A DNA stretch of 64,000 nt from Candidatus Nitrotoga sp. SPKER (lineage in GTDB: Bacteria; Pseudomonadota; Gammaproteobacteria; Burkholderiales; Gallionellaceae). Below, piece by piece: positions 11,205-21,041 of this stretch; the first letter of the stretch is position 1, and each line of letters starts with the position of its first letter. The stretch covers positions 89,681 to 153,680 of the forward strand of contig QFXG01000026.1 in the NCBI GenBank assembly GCA_003402285.1, in the 5' to 3' direction. Position numbers and translations under genes: made by a program. The notes beneath the pieces were generated by a model. It worked only from the letters and a program-made list of their open reading frames with translations, did no database searches and was not told the DNA's origin.

Positions 11205-12149
11205 ATGTATAAACTTAAAAATACAGCTGTTGCTGTAATGTTGGTAACTGGACTTTTTTCTGCACAGCAAGTATTCGCAAAAACCGTTAAAGTCACAATG
11301 ACCGCTATGGAAGTCGATCTGCCCGTGAATAACAAGGGCGATGTCAAAATGGCAGCCTGGACATTTGATGGCTCCATTCCTGGCAAGCCTGTTCGCGTAG
11401 ACGAAGGCGATACGGTTGATTTCACCCTAATCAATCCACCTGAAAATAAAAATTCACACGCAATGGATTTTCACGCGGCTCAAGTTGACGTGCTAAATGA
11501 ATTCGGTGAAATCAAGCCGGGGCAAACTAAACATTTCAAATTTGAAGCCAAAACTCCAGGCGTATTCATGTATCACTGTGGCGCAAGCACGATGGCTCAA
11601 CATATTGCCAAGGGAATGTACGGAATGATCATTGTCGATCCAAAAGATAAAAAAAATTATCCGAAAGCAGATCGTGAATATATGCTGATTCAGCAACAAT
11701 ATTTCCCGGACAGCGAAAACATCACTGGCCTACTTGAAAACACCGGTTGGAAAGGTGCTCTCATTAACGGCAAAATGTTCCATTACGATCCTGTTCATGA
11801 ACCAAATGCAACTCAGGTTCTGGAATCCAAGCCGGGCGAACGCGTTCGTATCTTCTTCGTGAACGCGAACATCAATAATCCGGTCGCCCTGCATCCTATC
11901 GCAGGAATTTGGGATCGTGTTTATGTCAACGGTAATCCGAAAAACACTTTGTACGGCCTGCAAACATACAACGTAGCGGTAGCTGAAGGCGGTACATTTG
12001 ATATTGTCTCACCAGCGGACCGCCCGACCAATGTCGCAATCGTTGATCATGCAATGGGAGCAGCGTTACGCGGTGCTATTACGGTTTTAATGAACAAGCC
12101 CGATGCTGATCCGAAAAAAGGACGAGGCGATCAAATCCTGATCAGATAA
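11205..12149 (+). CDS. nirK: Copper-containing nitrite reductase
   Basis: Reduces nitrite to nitric oxide in the periplasm. The 314-aa precursor has a signal peptide ending at VFA and two cupredoxin domains. Type 1 copper ligands are His85, Cys125, His133 and Met138. Type 2 ligands are His90, His124 and His282. The catalytic pair Asp88 (HAMDFH) and His230 (ALHPIAG) is present, so the enzyme should be active. It is last in the ncg operon; a strong terminator follows. Its own ribosome-binding site (AGGGG) is good. The NsrR-type palindrome at 8947 probably controls the whole operon. Confidence 0.95.
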   Translation: MYKLKNTAVAVMLVTGLFSAQQVFAKTVKVTMTAMEVDLPVNNKGDVKMAAWTFDGSIPGKPVRVDEGDTVDFTLINPPENKNSHAMDFHAAQVDVLNEFGEIKPGQTKHFKFEAKTPGVFMYHCGASTMAQHIAKGMYGMIIVDPKDKKNYPKADREYMLIQQQYFPDSENITGLLENTGWKGALINGKMFHYDPVHEPNATQVLESKPGERVRIFFVNANINNPVALHPIAGIWDRVYVNGNPKNTLYGLQTYNVAVAEGGTFDIVSPADRPTNVAIVDHAMGAALRGAITVLMNKPDADPKKGRGDQILIR

Positions 12150-12172
12150 TTTTTAGTAGGCTATTCTGTTAA

Positions 12173-12200
12173 TTGAGAGGAGGCCTTTGCCTCCTCTCAA
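12173..12200. terminator. Bidirectional terminator between nirK and the dsrE-like gene
   Basis: A perfect 12-bp stem (TTGAGAGGAGGC / GCCTCCTCTCAA) with a 4-base loop lies between two convergent genes, 23 bp after the nirK stop and 4 bp past the dsrE-like stop. The flanking T/A tracts are weak, but the position fits a shared terminator. Confidence 0.8.
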
Positions 12201-12204
12201 ACAT

Positions 12205-12564
12205 TCAAAACGTCACATTGCGATCACGTTCGGCTACGGCCTTGATATAGTCCGGCATCCCTTTTATTGAGGCACCGGTAACTAGATCCTCTGCCGTGAT
12301 CTGTCGAGCCACGGCACAAGCGCCACAGACCCAAATCTGCACGCCCGCCGCCTGCACTACAGTCAGCAATTCCCTCAATGGAGTCAGATTAACGCCGTGG
12401 ATATAATCAGCCGTTCCTTTACGACTGAGTGTCACGGCTTCGTTCCAAAGCCAGAGCACCACATCATGTCCTTGCTCCTTTGCCGTCTTCGCGGCCATGA
12501 AGGGCAACGTGGCCATCGTCGGATCATCTGTGCCTCGACTGCCGGATATTATGAAGGTTGCCAC
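12205..12564 (-). CDS. DsrE family protein
   Basis: A 119-aa single-domain cytoplasmic protein with the DsrE/F pattern: an N-terminal strand with small residues (FIISGSRGTDDP), a central GHDVVLWLWNEAV, and the conserved cysteine region VWVCGACAVAR-like (read here as IWVCGACAVARQ). DsrE-like proteins carry or transfer sulfur; members outside the dsr operon are often of unknown role. It is convergent with nirK and is followed on the same strand upstream by sodC (82 bp gap). Confidence 0.85.
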   Translation of the reverse strand: MATFIISGSRGTDDPTMATLPFMAAKTAKEQGHDVVLWLWNEAVTLSRKGTADYIHGVNLTPLRELLTVVQAAGVQIWVCGACAVARQITAEDLVTGASIKGMPDYIKAVAERDRNVTF

Positions 12565-12646
12565 TTTTTATCTCCTCTTTAAATTTATCCGTAAAAACTC
12601 TAGATCCATCATCATCTGCCCATGAAGCTGCCACTTCACTTTTGTC

Positions 12647-13270
12647 TCATTTCTTCAAAACAATCACCCCACACGCAATCCTGGGGCCACCTGGGGCATC
12701 TTTCGTCGGAGGATCGGGAAGGAATTTGTCTTCAAGTCCATGAATAATAAATGCACTCCCGTCCGCATCGAAAAGGGTCGTCAATCCGGGAGTAAGGGTG
12801 ACTCGGCTCGTGATGGCATACAATGTTCCTTTGCGGTTCTCATCAACCACAAGATTAGACAGGTCGCCTAAATGATAAGGGTGATTTCCGAGGCCTGGGC
12901 TGACATTCGCTTCCGGGTTGATTTGCGGATCAATATTGCCATCATAATGGCCTTTCGCCGCCGTGAACGGATCGCATGCCCCTACTTCGTGGATGTGTAC
13001 CGCGTGTCGCCCTGGCGTTAACTTGCTGTCAGGTGTACCTTGTACCATCATCTTGATTCTGACGAGCCCATCGTGTTCCTCATACAAATGAGCTTCTCCG
13101 GTAATACCCGGACCGGCAATGGTTGCTTCTGCACGAAGCCTCTTTTCAGACTTCTCTGCGTGATGTCCATCTTCTTTTCCTGCGTGATGCTCAGCTTCTG
13201 CAAAAACTGGACTGGTGGCGCTGCCCATGATCAATGCTAAAGCCAGCGGTAACTTGGTAACAAATTTCAT
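12647..13270 (-). CDS. sodC: Copper/zinc superoxide dismutase
   Basis: Converts superoxide to oxygen and hydrogen peroxide in the periplasm. The 207-aa precursor has a signal peptide (LALALIMGSATSPVFA) and a His-rich stretch just after it (EHHAGKEDGHHAEK) that could bind metal. The SOD fold is marked by HAVHIHEVGACD (copper His), a GDLSNL segment with metal-bridging His upstream (GNHPYHLGD), and the C-terminal GPRIACGVIVL. In the copper/heme cluster it would limit superoxide and so protect nitric oxide and copper enzymes; that link is inference. Confidence 0.93.
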   Translation of the reverse strand: MKFVTKLPLALALIMGSATSPVFAEAEHHAGKEDGHHAEKSEKRLRAEATIAGPGITGEAHLYEEHDGLVRIKMMVQGTPDSKLTPGRHAVHIHEVGACDPFTAAKGHYDGNIDPQINPEANVSPGLGNHPYHLGDLSNLVVDENRKGTLYAITSRVTLTPGLTTLFDADGSAFIIHGLEDKFLPDPPTKDAPGGPRIACGVIVLKK

Positions 13271-13366
13271 GTGTAATCTCCTAATTCACTAGTTAAGCAA
13301 ATGGTCTTATGTTGCCATATATCTATATCTGTCATTTTTAATGCCGCGTTGTTCACCGTCTTCCAA

Positions 13367-14854
13367 TCAACGTGCCAGTGATCGAATGTATTGAATGAGT
13401 TGCCACACTTTGTCATCGGACAAGCCGGCAAACGACATCATGCCCGTTCCAGACGAACCATTCTTGATAATCCAGAAAAGCTGACCATCTGGAATGTTTT
13501 TCATCATGACATTGCAGGTAAAGTTTCTCGGTGGTGGCACCAGTGCTGCTCCCATTATGCCCTTGCCATCCCCCTTTTCTCCATGACACATGGCGCAGGC
13601 GGCAGGCTTGGCGGATTTTTGGAACAGCGTTTTCCCGGCCTGAATTACTTCGGCAGAAGCGGCGAGTGGGTTCGTCATAGCCAGGAAACTATCCGGTGCC
13701 TTGGCCGTCTTGCGTAGCTGCACGCAAGCATCCGACTGGCCTCCACCTGATGAAGTTTCAGTGGCAGCAGCGGCTACAGCAACCGGAGCGGCAATAACAG
13801 CTGCTTTGGCAGGCATACCGCTGGTAGGGGCTGCCTTCACCCCGTCCGGTACGCCCTTGAATGTCGCCTTGAGGTAAGCGATCACATCAGCTACACCTTG
13901 CTGGCCGATGGTCAGGCCCCAATAGGGCATATTCGGCGACTTGCCTATTGCCGGTCCACCATGATTGATCACGTTGTATAAATATTCCATTGGCAGTTTT
14001 TCAAATGGAATATTGGCATGAATTGCCGGTTTCGGGTCCAAACCAGATGCTGCTGGTCCATCCCCCTTACCTGTCGCCCCGTGGCACTGCGAGCAATATT
14101 CTTTGTAGAGGACTTTTCCGCGACTGACACTGGCCATGCCGAATTCCGGACTCGTCCAAGGTTCGTAATACTTGAAGTCATTCACACCCTGCGTCATTAA
14201 ATATCCAATCACAGCGCGGAGCTGTGGCTCCGTTGCATCGGCCAGAAACTCGCCACTGTGCGGCACAAAGTCTTGTGGGTTCAGCCCGAAACGGAAGAGC
14301 CAATCTTGGTCATATCTTTGTCCAGACGCATGAAGCGCGGTGCTCTGTGGCCCCCCGATGACTTTTCCATCCTCATTAATCGTATGACAGCCGAGGCAGG
14401 CATGTGCCTTAAAGGCCATTGCACCAAAATCAGCCTCGAACTTCGTTACCTTCGAAAGATCAAATGCGCCAACTTTGACTCGTGGATCCTTATTGTGCTC
14501 AGCAAAATAATCAGCAATAGCATTGGCCTCGGATTCTTTGACAACCGGATGCTTAAACGGGACTTCAGCTAGATCCCAACGATAGCGCTTGGCATAGAGC
14601 GGGGCTTCTTTGCCGGTCAACCAACTAATCAACCAAGGGCGCTTGTATTTGCTCCCGGCCCAGATGAGATCGGGTGCCTTGAGATTAAAGCGTGAATCGG
14701 CCTTGCCCTCCAGCCGGTGACATTGAACGCAGTTCTGCTGGAGAATCTCCTTTGCGGTCATCTGATCACTTGCGAACGAAAGCCCAGGAAACGACATCAA
14801 TCCTACCGAGGCAATAAGTGCGTATCCGATAGCCATCCCTCTACTAATATTCAT
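13367..14854 (-). CDS. Tetraheme cytochrome c with an NcgB-like N-terminal half
   Basis: A 495-aa exported protein (signal peptide ending at SFA) with four heme c motifs: CVQCH (~41), CLGCH (~154), CSQCH (~254) and CAMCH (~421). The first half repeats the NcgB layout, including WAGSKYKRPWLISWL, which matches YAGNKYRQEWLVSWL in NcgB. The second half consists of two class I-like domains, each with a probable Met ligand (NMPYWG and GTGMMSF), joined by an Ala/Pro-rich linker. It looks like an NcgB-type diheme module fused to two monoheme modules. It is transcribed opposite to the ncg operon and may feed electrons to it or to an oxidase. No similarly long family name is known to me. Confidence 0.87.
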   Translation of the reverse strand: MNISRGMAIGYALIASVGLMSFPGLSFASDQMTAKEILQQNCVQCHRLEGKADSRFNLKAPDLIWAGSKYKRPWLISWLTGKEAPLYAKRYRWDLAEVPFKHPVVKESEANAIADYFAEHNKDPRVKVGAFDLSKVTKFEADFGAMAFKAHACLGCHTINEDGKVIGGPQSTALHASGQRYDQDWLFRFGLNPQDFVPHSGEFLADATEPQLRAVIGYLMTQGVNDFKYYEPWTSPEFGMASVSRGKVLYKEYCSQCHGATGKGDGPAASGLDPKPAIHANIPFEKLPMEYLYNVINHGGPAIGKSPNMPYWGLTIGQQGVADVIAYLKATFKGVPDGVKAAPTSGMPAKAAVIAAPVAVAAAATETSSGGGQSDACVQLRKTAKAPDSFLAMTNPLAASAEVIQAGKTLFQKSAKPAACAMCHGEKGDGKGIMGAALVPPPRNFTCNVMMKNIPDGQLFWIIKNGSSGTGMMSFAGLSDDKVWQLIQYIRSLAR

Positions 14855-15331
14855 ATCGCAACCCTCCCTTTTTAATTATCTTATCTGAGTCCATTCTTCT
14901 TAAAATAACCATGTATGAAATCGGCAACGCAGCACTGAACAAACCCAACATCGGCATCAGTTCGCCGTCACAGCTGCACTCTACTCTTCAATTACCTGGG
15001 TCGCAATCTCATATCCACTCCCCCGTCCGACAGATCCAAATCTTTATATGGTATTCAGCTTTGAAGATCGTGTACCTAGCGATGTAGTAGTTATGGTGAT
15101 ACGACAAAAATTATATTTTGATTAACCATTTGCCTCCTCAAAATATTTAAGCCAGATATTTGCACATACGTGCCACCTAAAGTGGTATAAATAGACCTCC
15201 CCGGGTATCAAATCGTAAAGGGGCGTTGAAATGCTTATTTCAAAATGGGATCAAGGCTTACAAATTAATAGGCATGGAACGTTATAGAAATCATCCGTAC
15301 GTTAACTAAAAAATTATAAGGAGATTCAATT
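14855..15331. other. Intergenic stretch between divergent cytochrome and DUF1264 genes
   Basis: The 477 bp separate two divergent genes and should hold both promoters. I see no gene and no copy of the NsrR-type palindrome. An AAGGAG ribosome-binding site precedes 15332. Confidence 0.5.
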
Positions 15332-15856
15332 ATGAAAATCAGCAAAGCCTGCGTTCTTTTTTCCTCATTGATCACAGCTGGTTTTTTGTCTGCTCCAGCT
15401 TTTGCTACAGACAAAAATCCACTGACCGGTTATACAATTCATGTTGTGGCGCCACACGTCATGGACGGAGAAATTATCGGCCCGTTCCATCATTACTGCA
15501 AACCCATTAATGACGAAGTCATTCAATGTGTTTTATTTGATTCAGCTGAACCTAACGCCCGCTTAACCGAAGTTGAATACATGGTTTCCAAAAAAGTGAC
15601 GGGATCGGTCATTCCAAAATGGTCGCATACACAAAATTGGCACGACCATAAGCAAGAAATAGAAACCGGTCGTGTTGCCATAGTGAATCCAACTGATCCA
15701 AAAGAGCAAAAAGGATTGGCGGATTATGTTGCTGGAACCGATGGCATCATTTTCCATCTCTGGCCTAAAGATGCACCCATCCCTGACGGTTCCGTCGGCA
15801 TTCCTCAATCAGTTGGACATTGGGAAGAGCTACATGGGAAAATTGGCAAGAAATAA
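15332..15856 (+). CDS. Exported DUF1264 family protein
   Basis: A 174-aa protein with a clear signal peptide (LITAGFLSAPAFA). The mature part matches the DUF1264/oil-body-associated family pattern: HVVAPHVMDGEIIGPFHHYCKPI, QCVLFDS, then ARLTEVEYMVS and WHDHKQEIETGR. The bacterial members are of unknown function. The several conserved histidines (FHHYC, WHDHK) could bind metal, which would suit this copper/heme neighbourhood, but that is inference. A monoheme cytochrome gene follows 85 bp later. Confidence 0.8.
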   Translation: MKISKACVLFSSLITAGFLSAPAFATDKNPLTGYTIHVVAPHVMDGEIIGPFHHYCKPINDEVIQCVLFDSAEPNARLTEVEYMVSKKVTGSVIPKWSHTQNWHDHKQEIETGRVAIVNPTDPKEQKGLADYVAGTDGIIFHLWPKDAPIPDGSVGIPQSVGHWEELHGKIGKK

Positions 15857-15941
15857 ATTTATTTAATTTATTCATAGAGACACGGGGTTTATCCATGTGG
15901 ATGAATACTGTGTCTTTATTATTTGTAAATGAGGTAATGTT

Positions 15942-16376
15942 ATGTTTTTTTTAAAGAAAAATAAATGGGTATGGATTGCCCTCCTTTTGAGCGTCAGCTC
16001 GCAAAACACATTGGCTTTTCACAAGGACGTGTATGAGCCGCGCGTACCCAAGGCGATTATTGCGCAGGAACAGCAAGTAAAAAGCCCTTATCCCGTCACA
16101 CCAGAGCGAATTGAGGCAGGCCGTAAAATTTATTTTGGGATAGGTTTTTGCGTAACCTGCCATAGCAAAGATGGAACAGGTGTCAATCTACCGGGACATC
16201 CTTCGCGTGATTTTACCGATGCCAAATGGCAGAAACTTCGCACGGATGGAGAGTTAATGTGGGTTTTAAAAAATGGTAGCCCAGGAACCGGAATGCCAAT
16301 TCGGATTGGAACGGATATAACCGAGGAAGATGGTTGGAATGTGATTCAATTTATACGTACCTTTGAAGGCAAGTAG
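15942..16376 (+). CDS. Monoheme cytochrome c
   Basis: A 144-aa class I cytochrome with a hydrophobic signal segment (WIALLLSVSSQNTLA), heme motif CVTCHSKDGTG and axial-Met loop SPGTGMPIRIG. The C-terminal helix WNVIQFIRTF is like that of the tetraheme protein's last domain (VWQLIQYIRSL), so the two share ancestry. It is probably a soluble periplasmic shuttle; it may be co-transcribed with the DUF1264 gene. Confidence 0.85.
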   Translation: MFFLKKNKWVWIALLLSVSSQNTLAFHKDVYEPRVPKAIIAQEQQVKSPYPVTPERIEAGRKIYFGIGFCVTCHSKDGTGVNLPGHPSRDFTDAKWQKLRTDGELMWVLKNGSPGTGMPIRIGTDITEEDGWNVIQFIRTFEGK

Positions 16377-16585
16377 CCGGTTTTCTTTCAACAACAAGAC
16401 AATTTTCACCTAAACATCAAATTTTTAAATTCACCCCTGCCCACCATAAACATAGAGCCCCCATATATATTCATACATCCAAGGTAATAAACTTTGCATC
16501 CTGAATTAAAAAGACGCAGCCAAGCCTTGGCCGTAAATAACACGACTTGAAAAAATTATAGACCAGAGGAAATCGGACCATCAAT

Positions 16586-17902
16586 ATGTCCAAAAAAATA
16601 GTGGCAGGGATCGGTCTGCTAGGGATCGTCATTCTGGCTGGTTATCTCATCAGTCAGCGCATTTCTATTTCATGGATTGATACTCCAACCACAGCTCAAA
16701 CTGCAATTCCTATTACCAAGACCCTATCGTTAGCTGAAATAAGCAAAGCTGGAAAAGAACAAATCTGGATTTGCCCAATGCACCCAGAGATCATGCAGAA
16801 CCATCCGGGTACTTGCCCGATTTGCGGCATGGATCTGGTGCCGTCAAAAAATTCCGCGACTCACAACCACGACCACAGCATTCATATCGATACCGCATCC
16901 ATCCAAAAGCTTGGTGTCAGGCTGGCAAGTATAAAAAAAACCTCGCTCAGCCAGGAAATCCGCACTTATGGCAACGTAATAGTCGATGGAGATACGCTTT
17001 ATAACGTCCATACCAAGGTCGATGGCTGGATTAAAAAACTCAATATCAATTCGGTCGGACAGCAGATTCGCAAAGGACAAATAATCTATGAGATTTATTC
17101 TCCCGATTTAATTACACAGCAAAAAGAGTATTTGAGGTTTGTGGTGCGCCGCGATCAAACGTTAAAAACGATAGGGGACATTTCGCCACTAGTGGAAAAT
17201 CCCTATGTAATGGATCTTCTGCAAGAGCTTTCCAGAGAAAGAACTAAATTTCTCTATAAAGATATTGGCATTGAATCCGTTCAACAGATGGAAGATTCCA
17301 AACAACCCATTGAGGTGGTTAAAATACTGGCTGGCCAAGCAGGTATCGTGACACAAATTAATGCACGCGAAGGTAACTTCGTCACACCTTCCACCACCCT
17401 GTTTACTCTGGCCGATGTTTCCCGGATATGGGTTGATATCACGCTTTATCCCGATCAGGTTGGCCGGGTACAGAATGGCGATTCTGTGACCATAAAAACT
17501 CCCGATGGGCAAAAAATAAAAACCAAGCTCGACTTTATCAATCCCCTCGCCGAGAACAACAAAATCAACGCGAGAGTGACGCTTAATAATACCAACCTAC
17601 ATTTACGTCCCGGCAGTTTTGTCGACGTAATCATTCACGCCCAGCCACACGAAGCCCTCGTTTTGCCCCGCTCGTCAGTAATACACACTGGACAGGGAGA
17701 CTCGGTAATTTTGTCCAGAGGGGACGGGCATTTTCTCCCGGTCAATATCGAAACCGGGATAGAAAGCGGGGACTGGATCGAAGTTGTAGATGGCCTGCTG
17801 GAAGGCGCAGAAGTAGCAGTAAACGGCCAGTTCCTGCTGGACGCCGCATCGTCACTGCAAGATGCCGCGCAACGCATGCAGGAATCGCATAAGCACCAAT
17901 GA
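16586..17902 (+). CDS. cusB: CusB-type RND efflux adaptor with heavy-metal-binding domain
   Basis: The periplasmic adaptor of a copper/silver efflux pump. The 438-aa protein has an N-terminal membrane anchor (residues 5-23), then a YHS-like heavy-metal-binding domain with the cysteine/histidine pattern CPMHPEI...CPICGMDL (61-86), then a His-rich NHDHSIHID. The barrel-sandwich/lipoyl and beta-barrel parts follow (GWIKKLNINSVGQQIRKGQ; GIVTQINAREGNFVTP). It overlaps cusA by 4 bp (ATGA), so the two are translationally coupled. No CusC-like outer-membrane factor gene is in the window. Confidence 0.9.
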   Translation: MSKKIVAGIGLLGIVILAGYLISQRISISWIDTPTTAQTAIPITKTLSLAEISKAGKEQIWICPMHPEIMQNHPGTCPICGMDLVPSKNSATHNHDHSIHIDTASIQKLGVRLASIKKTSLSQEIRTYGNVIVDGDTLYNVHTKVDGWIKKLNINSVGQQIRKGQIIYEIYSPDLITQQKEYLRFVVRRDQTLKTIGDISPLVENPYVMDLLQELSRERTKFLYKDIGIESVQQMEDSKQPIEVVKILAGQAGIVTQINAREGNFVTPSTTLFTLADVSRIWVDITLYPDQVGRVQNGDSVTIKTPDGQKIKTKLDFINPLAENNKINARVTLNNTNLHLRPGSFVDVIIHAQPHEALVLPRSSVIHTGQGDSVILSRGDGHFLPVNIETGIESGDWIEVVDGLLEGAEVAVNGQFLLDAASSLQDAAQRMQESHKHQ

Positions 17903-20900
17903 TTGCACGCGTTATATCCTGGTCATTACGTAACCATCTGCTGGTTTTGCTGCTTGCAGCTCTAATCAGTGCCTGGGGAATTTACTCTTTGCGTCATACC
18001 GCACTGGACGCCATTCCCGATCTTTCTGATGTTCAGGTCATCATCAAAACCACTTACCCCGGCCAATCACCGCAAGCGGTGGAAGACCAGGTGACTTATC
18101 CGCTTACCTCGGCGCTGCTCTCGGTGCCCGGTTCTACTGCGGTTCGCGGCTTTTCCATGTTCGGCGAGTCGTTTATTTACATCATTTTCAAGGATGGAAC
18201 CGATCCCTACTGGGCGCGCTCGCGTGTGCTTGAATACCTGAGCCAGATGGCGGGAAAACTGCCACCCGGCGTCACTCCGACACTCGGGCCGGATGCGTCC
18301 GGTGTGGGCTGGATTTTTGAATACGCATTAACTGATCGTCAGCATCGCCACGATCCTGATCAATTGCGCGCACTACAGGATTTCTTCCTGAAATATGAAT
18401 TGCAAAGCCTGCCCGGTGTCGCCGAAGTGGCCAGTGTCGGCGGCATGGTGCGGCAATACCAGATCGAAGTAAATCCAACCCGACTGGCCGCATATAAACT
18501 GACACTGGACAGCGTGGCACAGTCAGTGCGCGACAGCAATCTGTCCGGCGGCGGCTCCGTAGTAGAAATGGGGCGCGCCGAATACATGATCAGGGCGCGC
18601 GGCTACCTCAAAACGCTGGATGATTTCCGGCAAATTCCGCTCGGCACAGATGGTCAAGGCATCCCCATCCGCTTACAGGACGTGGCGCATATCCAGACTG
18701 GGCCGGAAGCGCGCCGTGGTGTAGTTGATCTCGATGGTGAGGGCGAAGTAGTAGGCGGGATTGTCGTGATGCGCTACGGTAACAACGCACTGGAAACGAT
18801 AGGGCGGGTCAAGACACGCTTGCAAGAACTGAAAGCAGGATTGCCCCAAGGGGTGGAATTAGTCGTCACTTATGACCGCTCCGGCCTGATCAAGCGCGCC
18901 ATCAGCACCCTGCGCGAGAAGCTGATCGAGGAATCACTGGCAGTCGCGCTGGTCTGCCTACTGTTCCTATTTCACCTGCGTTCATCGCTGGTGGCAGTTG
19001 TAACATTACCTATCGGCATCCTGGCCGCGTTCATCATCATGCAACAACAGGGCGTCAGCGCTAACATCATGTCACTGGGCGGCATCGCCATCGCCATCGG
19101 CGCAATGGTCGACGCTGCCATTGTGATGATCGAAAACATGCATAAACATCTGGAGCGTGCCGGAGCCAACCCCGATTACTGGCAGGTAGTGAAAGCAAGC
19201 TCTCTGGAAGTAGGCCCAGCCCTGTTCTTCTCGCTATTGGTAATCACCATCTCCTTCCTGCCGGTGTTAACGCTGGACGGACAGGAAGGCCGACTATTCG
19301 CACCCCTCGCCTACACAAAAACGTATGCAATGGCCGCCAGCGCGTTCCTGGCGATAACGCTCACTCCCGTGCTGATGGGTTATTTCATTCGCGGGCACAT
19401 TCGCCCGGAACAACGCAATCCGTTGAACCGCATATTACAAGCCTTATACCAACCAGTACTGCTGGCAGCCTTAAGCAAACGCAAGTTGACCGTACTCGCC
19501 ACGCTATTGTTATTAGCCACCGTGGCGTGGCCGCTAACCAAATTGGGCAGCGAATTCATGCCACCCCTGTATGAAGGTGACCTGCTGTATATGCCAACAA
19601 CCTTGCCCGGCTTGTCCGTAGACGAGGCGGCCAATATTTTACAAATCACAGATCGCCTGATCCGCGCACTGCCGGAAGTCGAACGCGTATTTGGCAAAGC
19701 CGGACGCGCCGATACGGCGACCGATCCAGCACCGCTTTCGATGCTGGAAACCACCATTCTGCTGAAGCCGCGTGACCAATGGCCGCCGGGAGAAACGGTG
19801 GAGCAATTGATACACAAGCTCGATGACCAAGTGCGCCTGCCAGGGCTCACCAACTCCTGGGGCTACCCGATCCGCACCCGCATAGACATGCTTTCCACCG
19901 GCATCAGAACGCCGCTGGGAATAAAAGTCACCGGCCCGGATCTGGCAGGCATCGCTGAACTGGCTCAGCAAATTGCAGCGGCGATCAAGAGCGTGCCTGG
20001 CACACGCACTGTATTCGCTGAACGGGCCACTGGCGGGCGTTATCTGGACATCGACATTAACCGGGCGCAAGCCGCACGGTATGGCGTTACCGTAGCCGAT
20101 GTGCAGCGCCTGGTGCAAGGCGCAATCGGTGGCGAAAACATCGGCACGGTAATTGACGGACGCGAACGCTTTCAGATCAACCTGCGCTACCCACGCGCCC
20201 TGCGTGATTCCCTGCCGGCAATAGCGGCCAGCCGCATCACCCTGCCATCCGGAACGCAAGTGCCGCTGGGCGAATTGGCGCATTTGCACTTCAGTGATGG
20301 GGCTTCGGAAATCAAAAGCGAAAATGCGCGTTTGACCGCCTATGTGTATATTGACATCACCGGGCGCGATCTCGGCGGTTATGTGAACGAAGCCAAGCGC
20401 ACACTGGAAAAATCGGTGACATTGCCGCCCGGTTACGCCATTGCCTGGTCGGGGCAATACGTAAATTTACAACATGCCAAAGAACGCATGCAGTGGGTCA
20501 TCCCGCTGACGCTGATACTGGCGATCTTGTTGCTATACATGCATTTCCGCCATTTCGGCAAAGTGCTGCTGGTACTGCTGTGCCTGCCATTCTCCCTGAT
20601 CGGTGGCTTCTGGCTGGTATACGCGCTGGGATATAACTTATCGGTAGCAGTCGCAGTAGGCTTCATTGCGCTGGCTGGCGTAGCCGCCGAATTTGGCGTA
20701 GTCATGCTGCTGTATCTTGATAATGCCATCGAAGACTTACGCTCTGCCGGACGCTTGAACAACCGTCATGATTTGCACCAAGCCATCATTCAGGGAGCAC
20801 TGCTACGCATCCGCCCAAAAATGATGACCGTCTCGGTAATCGTGGTGGGCTTGTTGCCGGTAATGTTCAGCCAAGGTGCCGGTGCCGAAGTCATGAAACG

Positions 20901-21009
20901 CATTGCCGCGCCGTTGGTAGGTGGCATGCTTACGGCACCGCTGTTGTCGCTAATCGTGATCCCAGTGCTTTATTCATGGTGGCAAGGACGGAGTATGGCA
21001 AAGAATTAA
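17899..21009 (+). CDS. cusA: CusA-type heavy-metal RND efflux pump
   Basis: A 1036-aa inner-membrane proton-driven pump of the HME-RND group, full length, with the usual two halves of six membrane segments and large periplasmic loops. Family patterns include ALDAIPDLSDVQVI near the N-terminus, the GAMVDAAIVMIENMHKHLE helix with its proton-relay acids, and SEFMPPLYEGDLLYMPTTLPG. The last favours the monovalent Cu/Ag class over the Co/Zn/Cd class. It shares 4 bp with cusB. With three copper enzymes upstream, copper export is the likely job. Confidence 0.93.
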   Translation: MIARVISWSLRNHLLVLLLAALISAWGIYSLRHTALDAIPDLSDVQVIIKTTYPGQSPQAVEDQVTYPLTSALLSVPGSTAVRGFSMFGESFIYIIFKDGTDPYWARSRVLEYLSQMAGKLPPGVTPTLGPDASGVGWIFEYALTDRQHRHDPDQLRALQDFFLKYELQSLPGVAEVASVGGMVRQYQIEVNPTRLAAYKLTLDSVAQSVRDSNLSGGGSVVEMGRAEYMIRARGYLKTLDDFRQIPLGTDGQGIPIRLQDVAHIQTGPEARRGVVDLDGEGEVVGGIVVMRYGNNALETIGRVKTRLQELKAGLPQGVELVVTYDRSGLIKRAISTLREKLIEESLAVALVCLLFLFHLRSSLVAVVTLPIGILAAFIIMQQQGVSANIMSLGGIAIAIGAMVDAAIVMIENMHKHLERAGANPDYWQVVKASSLEVGPALFFSLLVITISFLPVLTLDGQEGRLFAPLAYTKTYAMAASAFLAITLTPVLMGYFIRGHIRPEQRNPLNRILQALYQPVLLAALSKRKLTVLATLLLLATVAWPLTKLGSEFMPPLYEGDLLYMPTTLPGLSVDEAANILQITDRLIRALPEVERVFGKAGRADTATDPAPLSMLETTILLKPRDQWPPGETVEQLIHKLDDQVRLPGLTNSWGYPIRTRIDMLSTGIRTPLGIKVTGPDLAGIAELAQQIAAAIKSVPGTRTVFAERATGGRYLDIDINRAQAARYGVTVADVQRLVQGAIGGENIGTVIDGRERFQINLRYPRALRDSLPAIAASRITLPSGTQVPLGELAHLHFSDGASEIKSENARLTAYVYIDITGRDLGGYVNEAKRTLEKSVTLPPGYAIAWSGQYVNLQHAKERMQWVIPLTLILAILLLYMHFRHFGKVLLVLLCLPFSLIGGFWLVYALGYNLSVAVAVGFIALAGVAAEFGVVMLLYLDNAIEDLRSAGRLNNRHDLHQAIIQGALLRIRPKMMTVSVIVVGLLPVMFSQGAGAEVMKRIAAPLVGGMLTAPLLSLIVIPVLYSWWQGRSMAKN

Positions 21010-21041
21010 AAAGGTTTTATCGCTATAACTTGGAAACGAAT

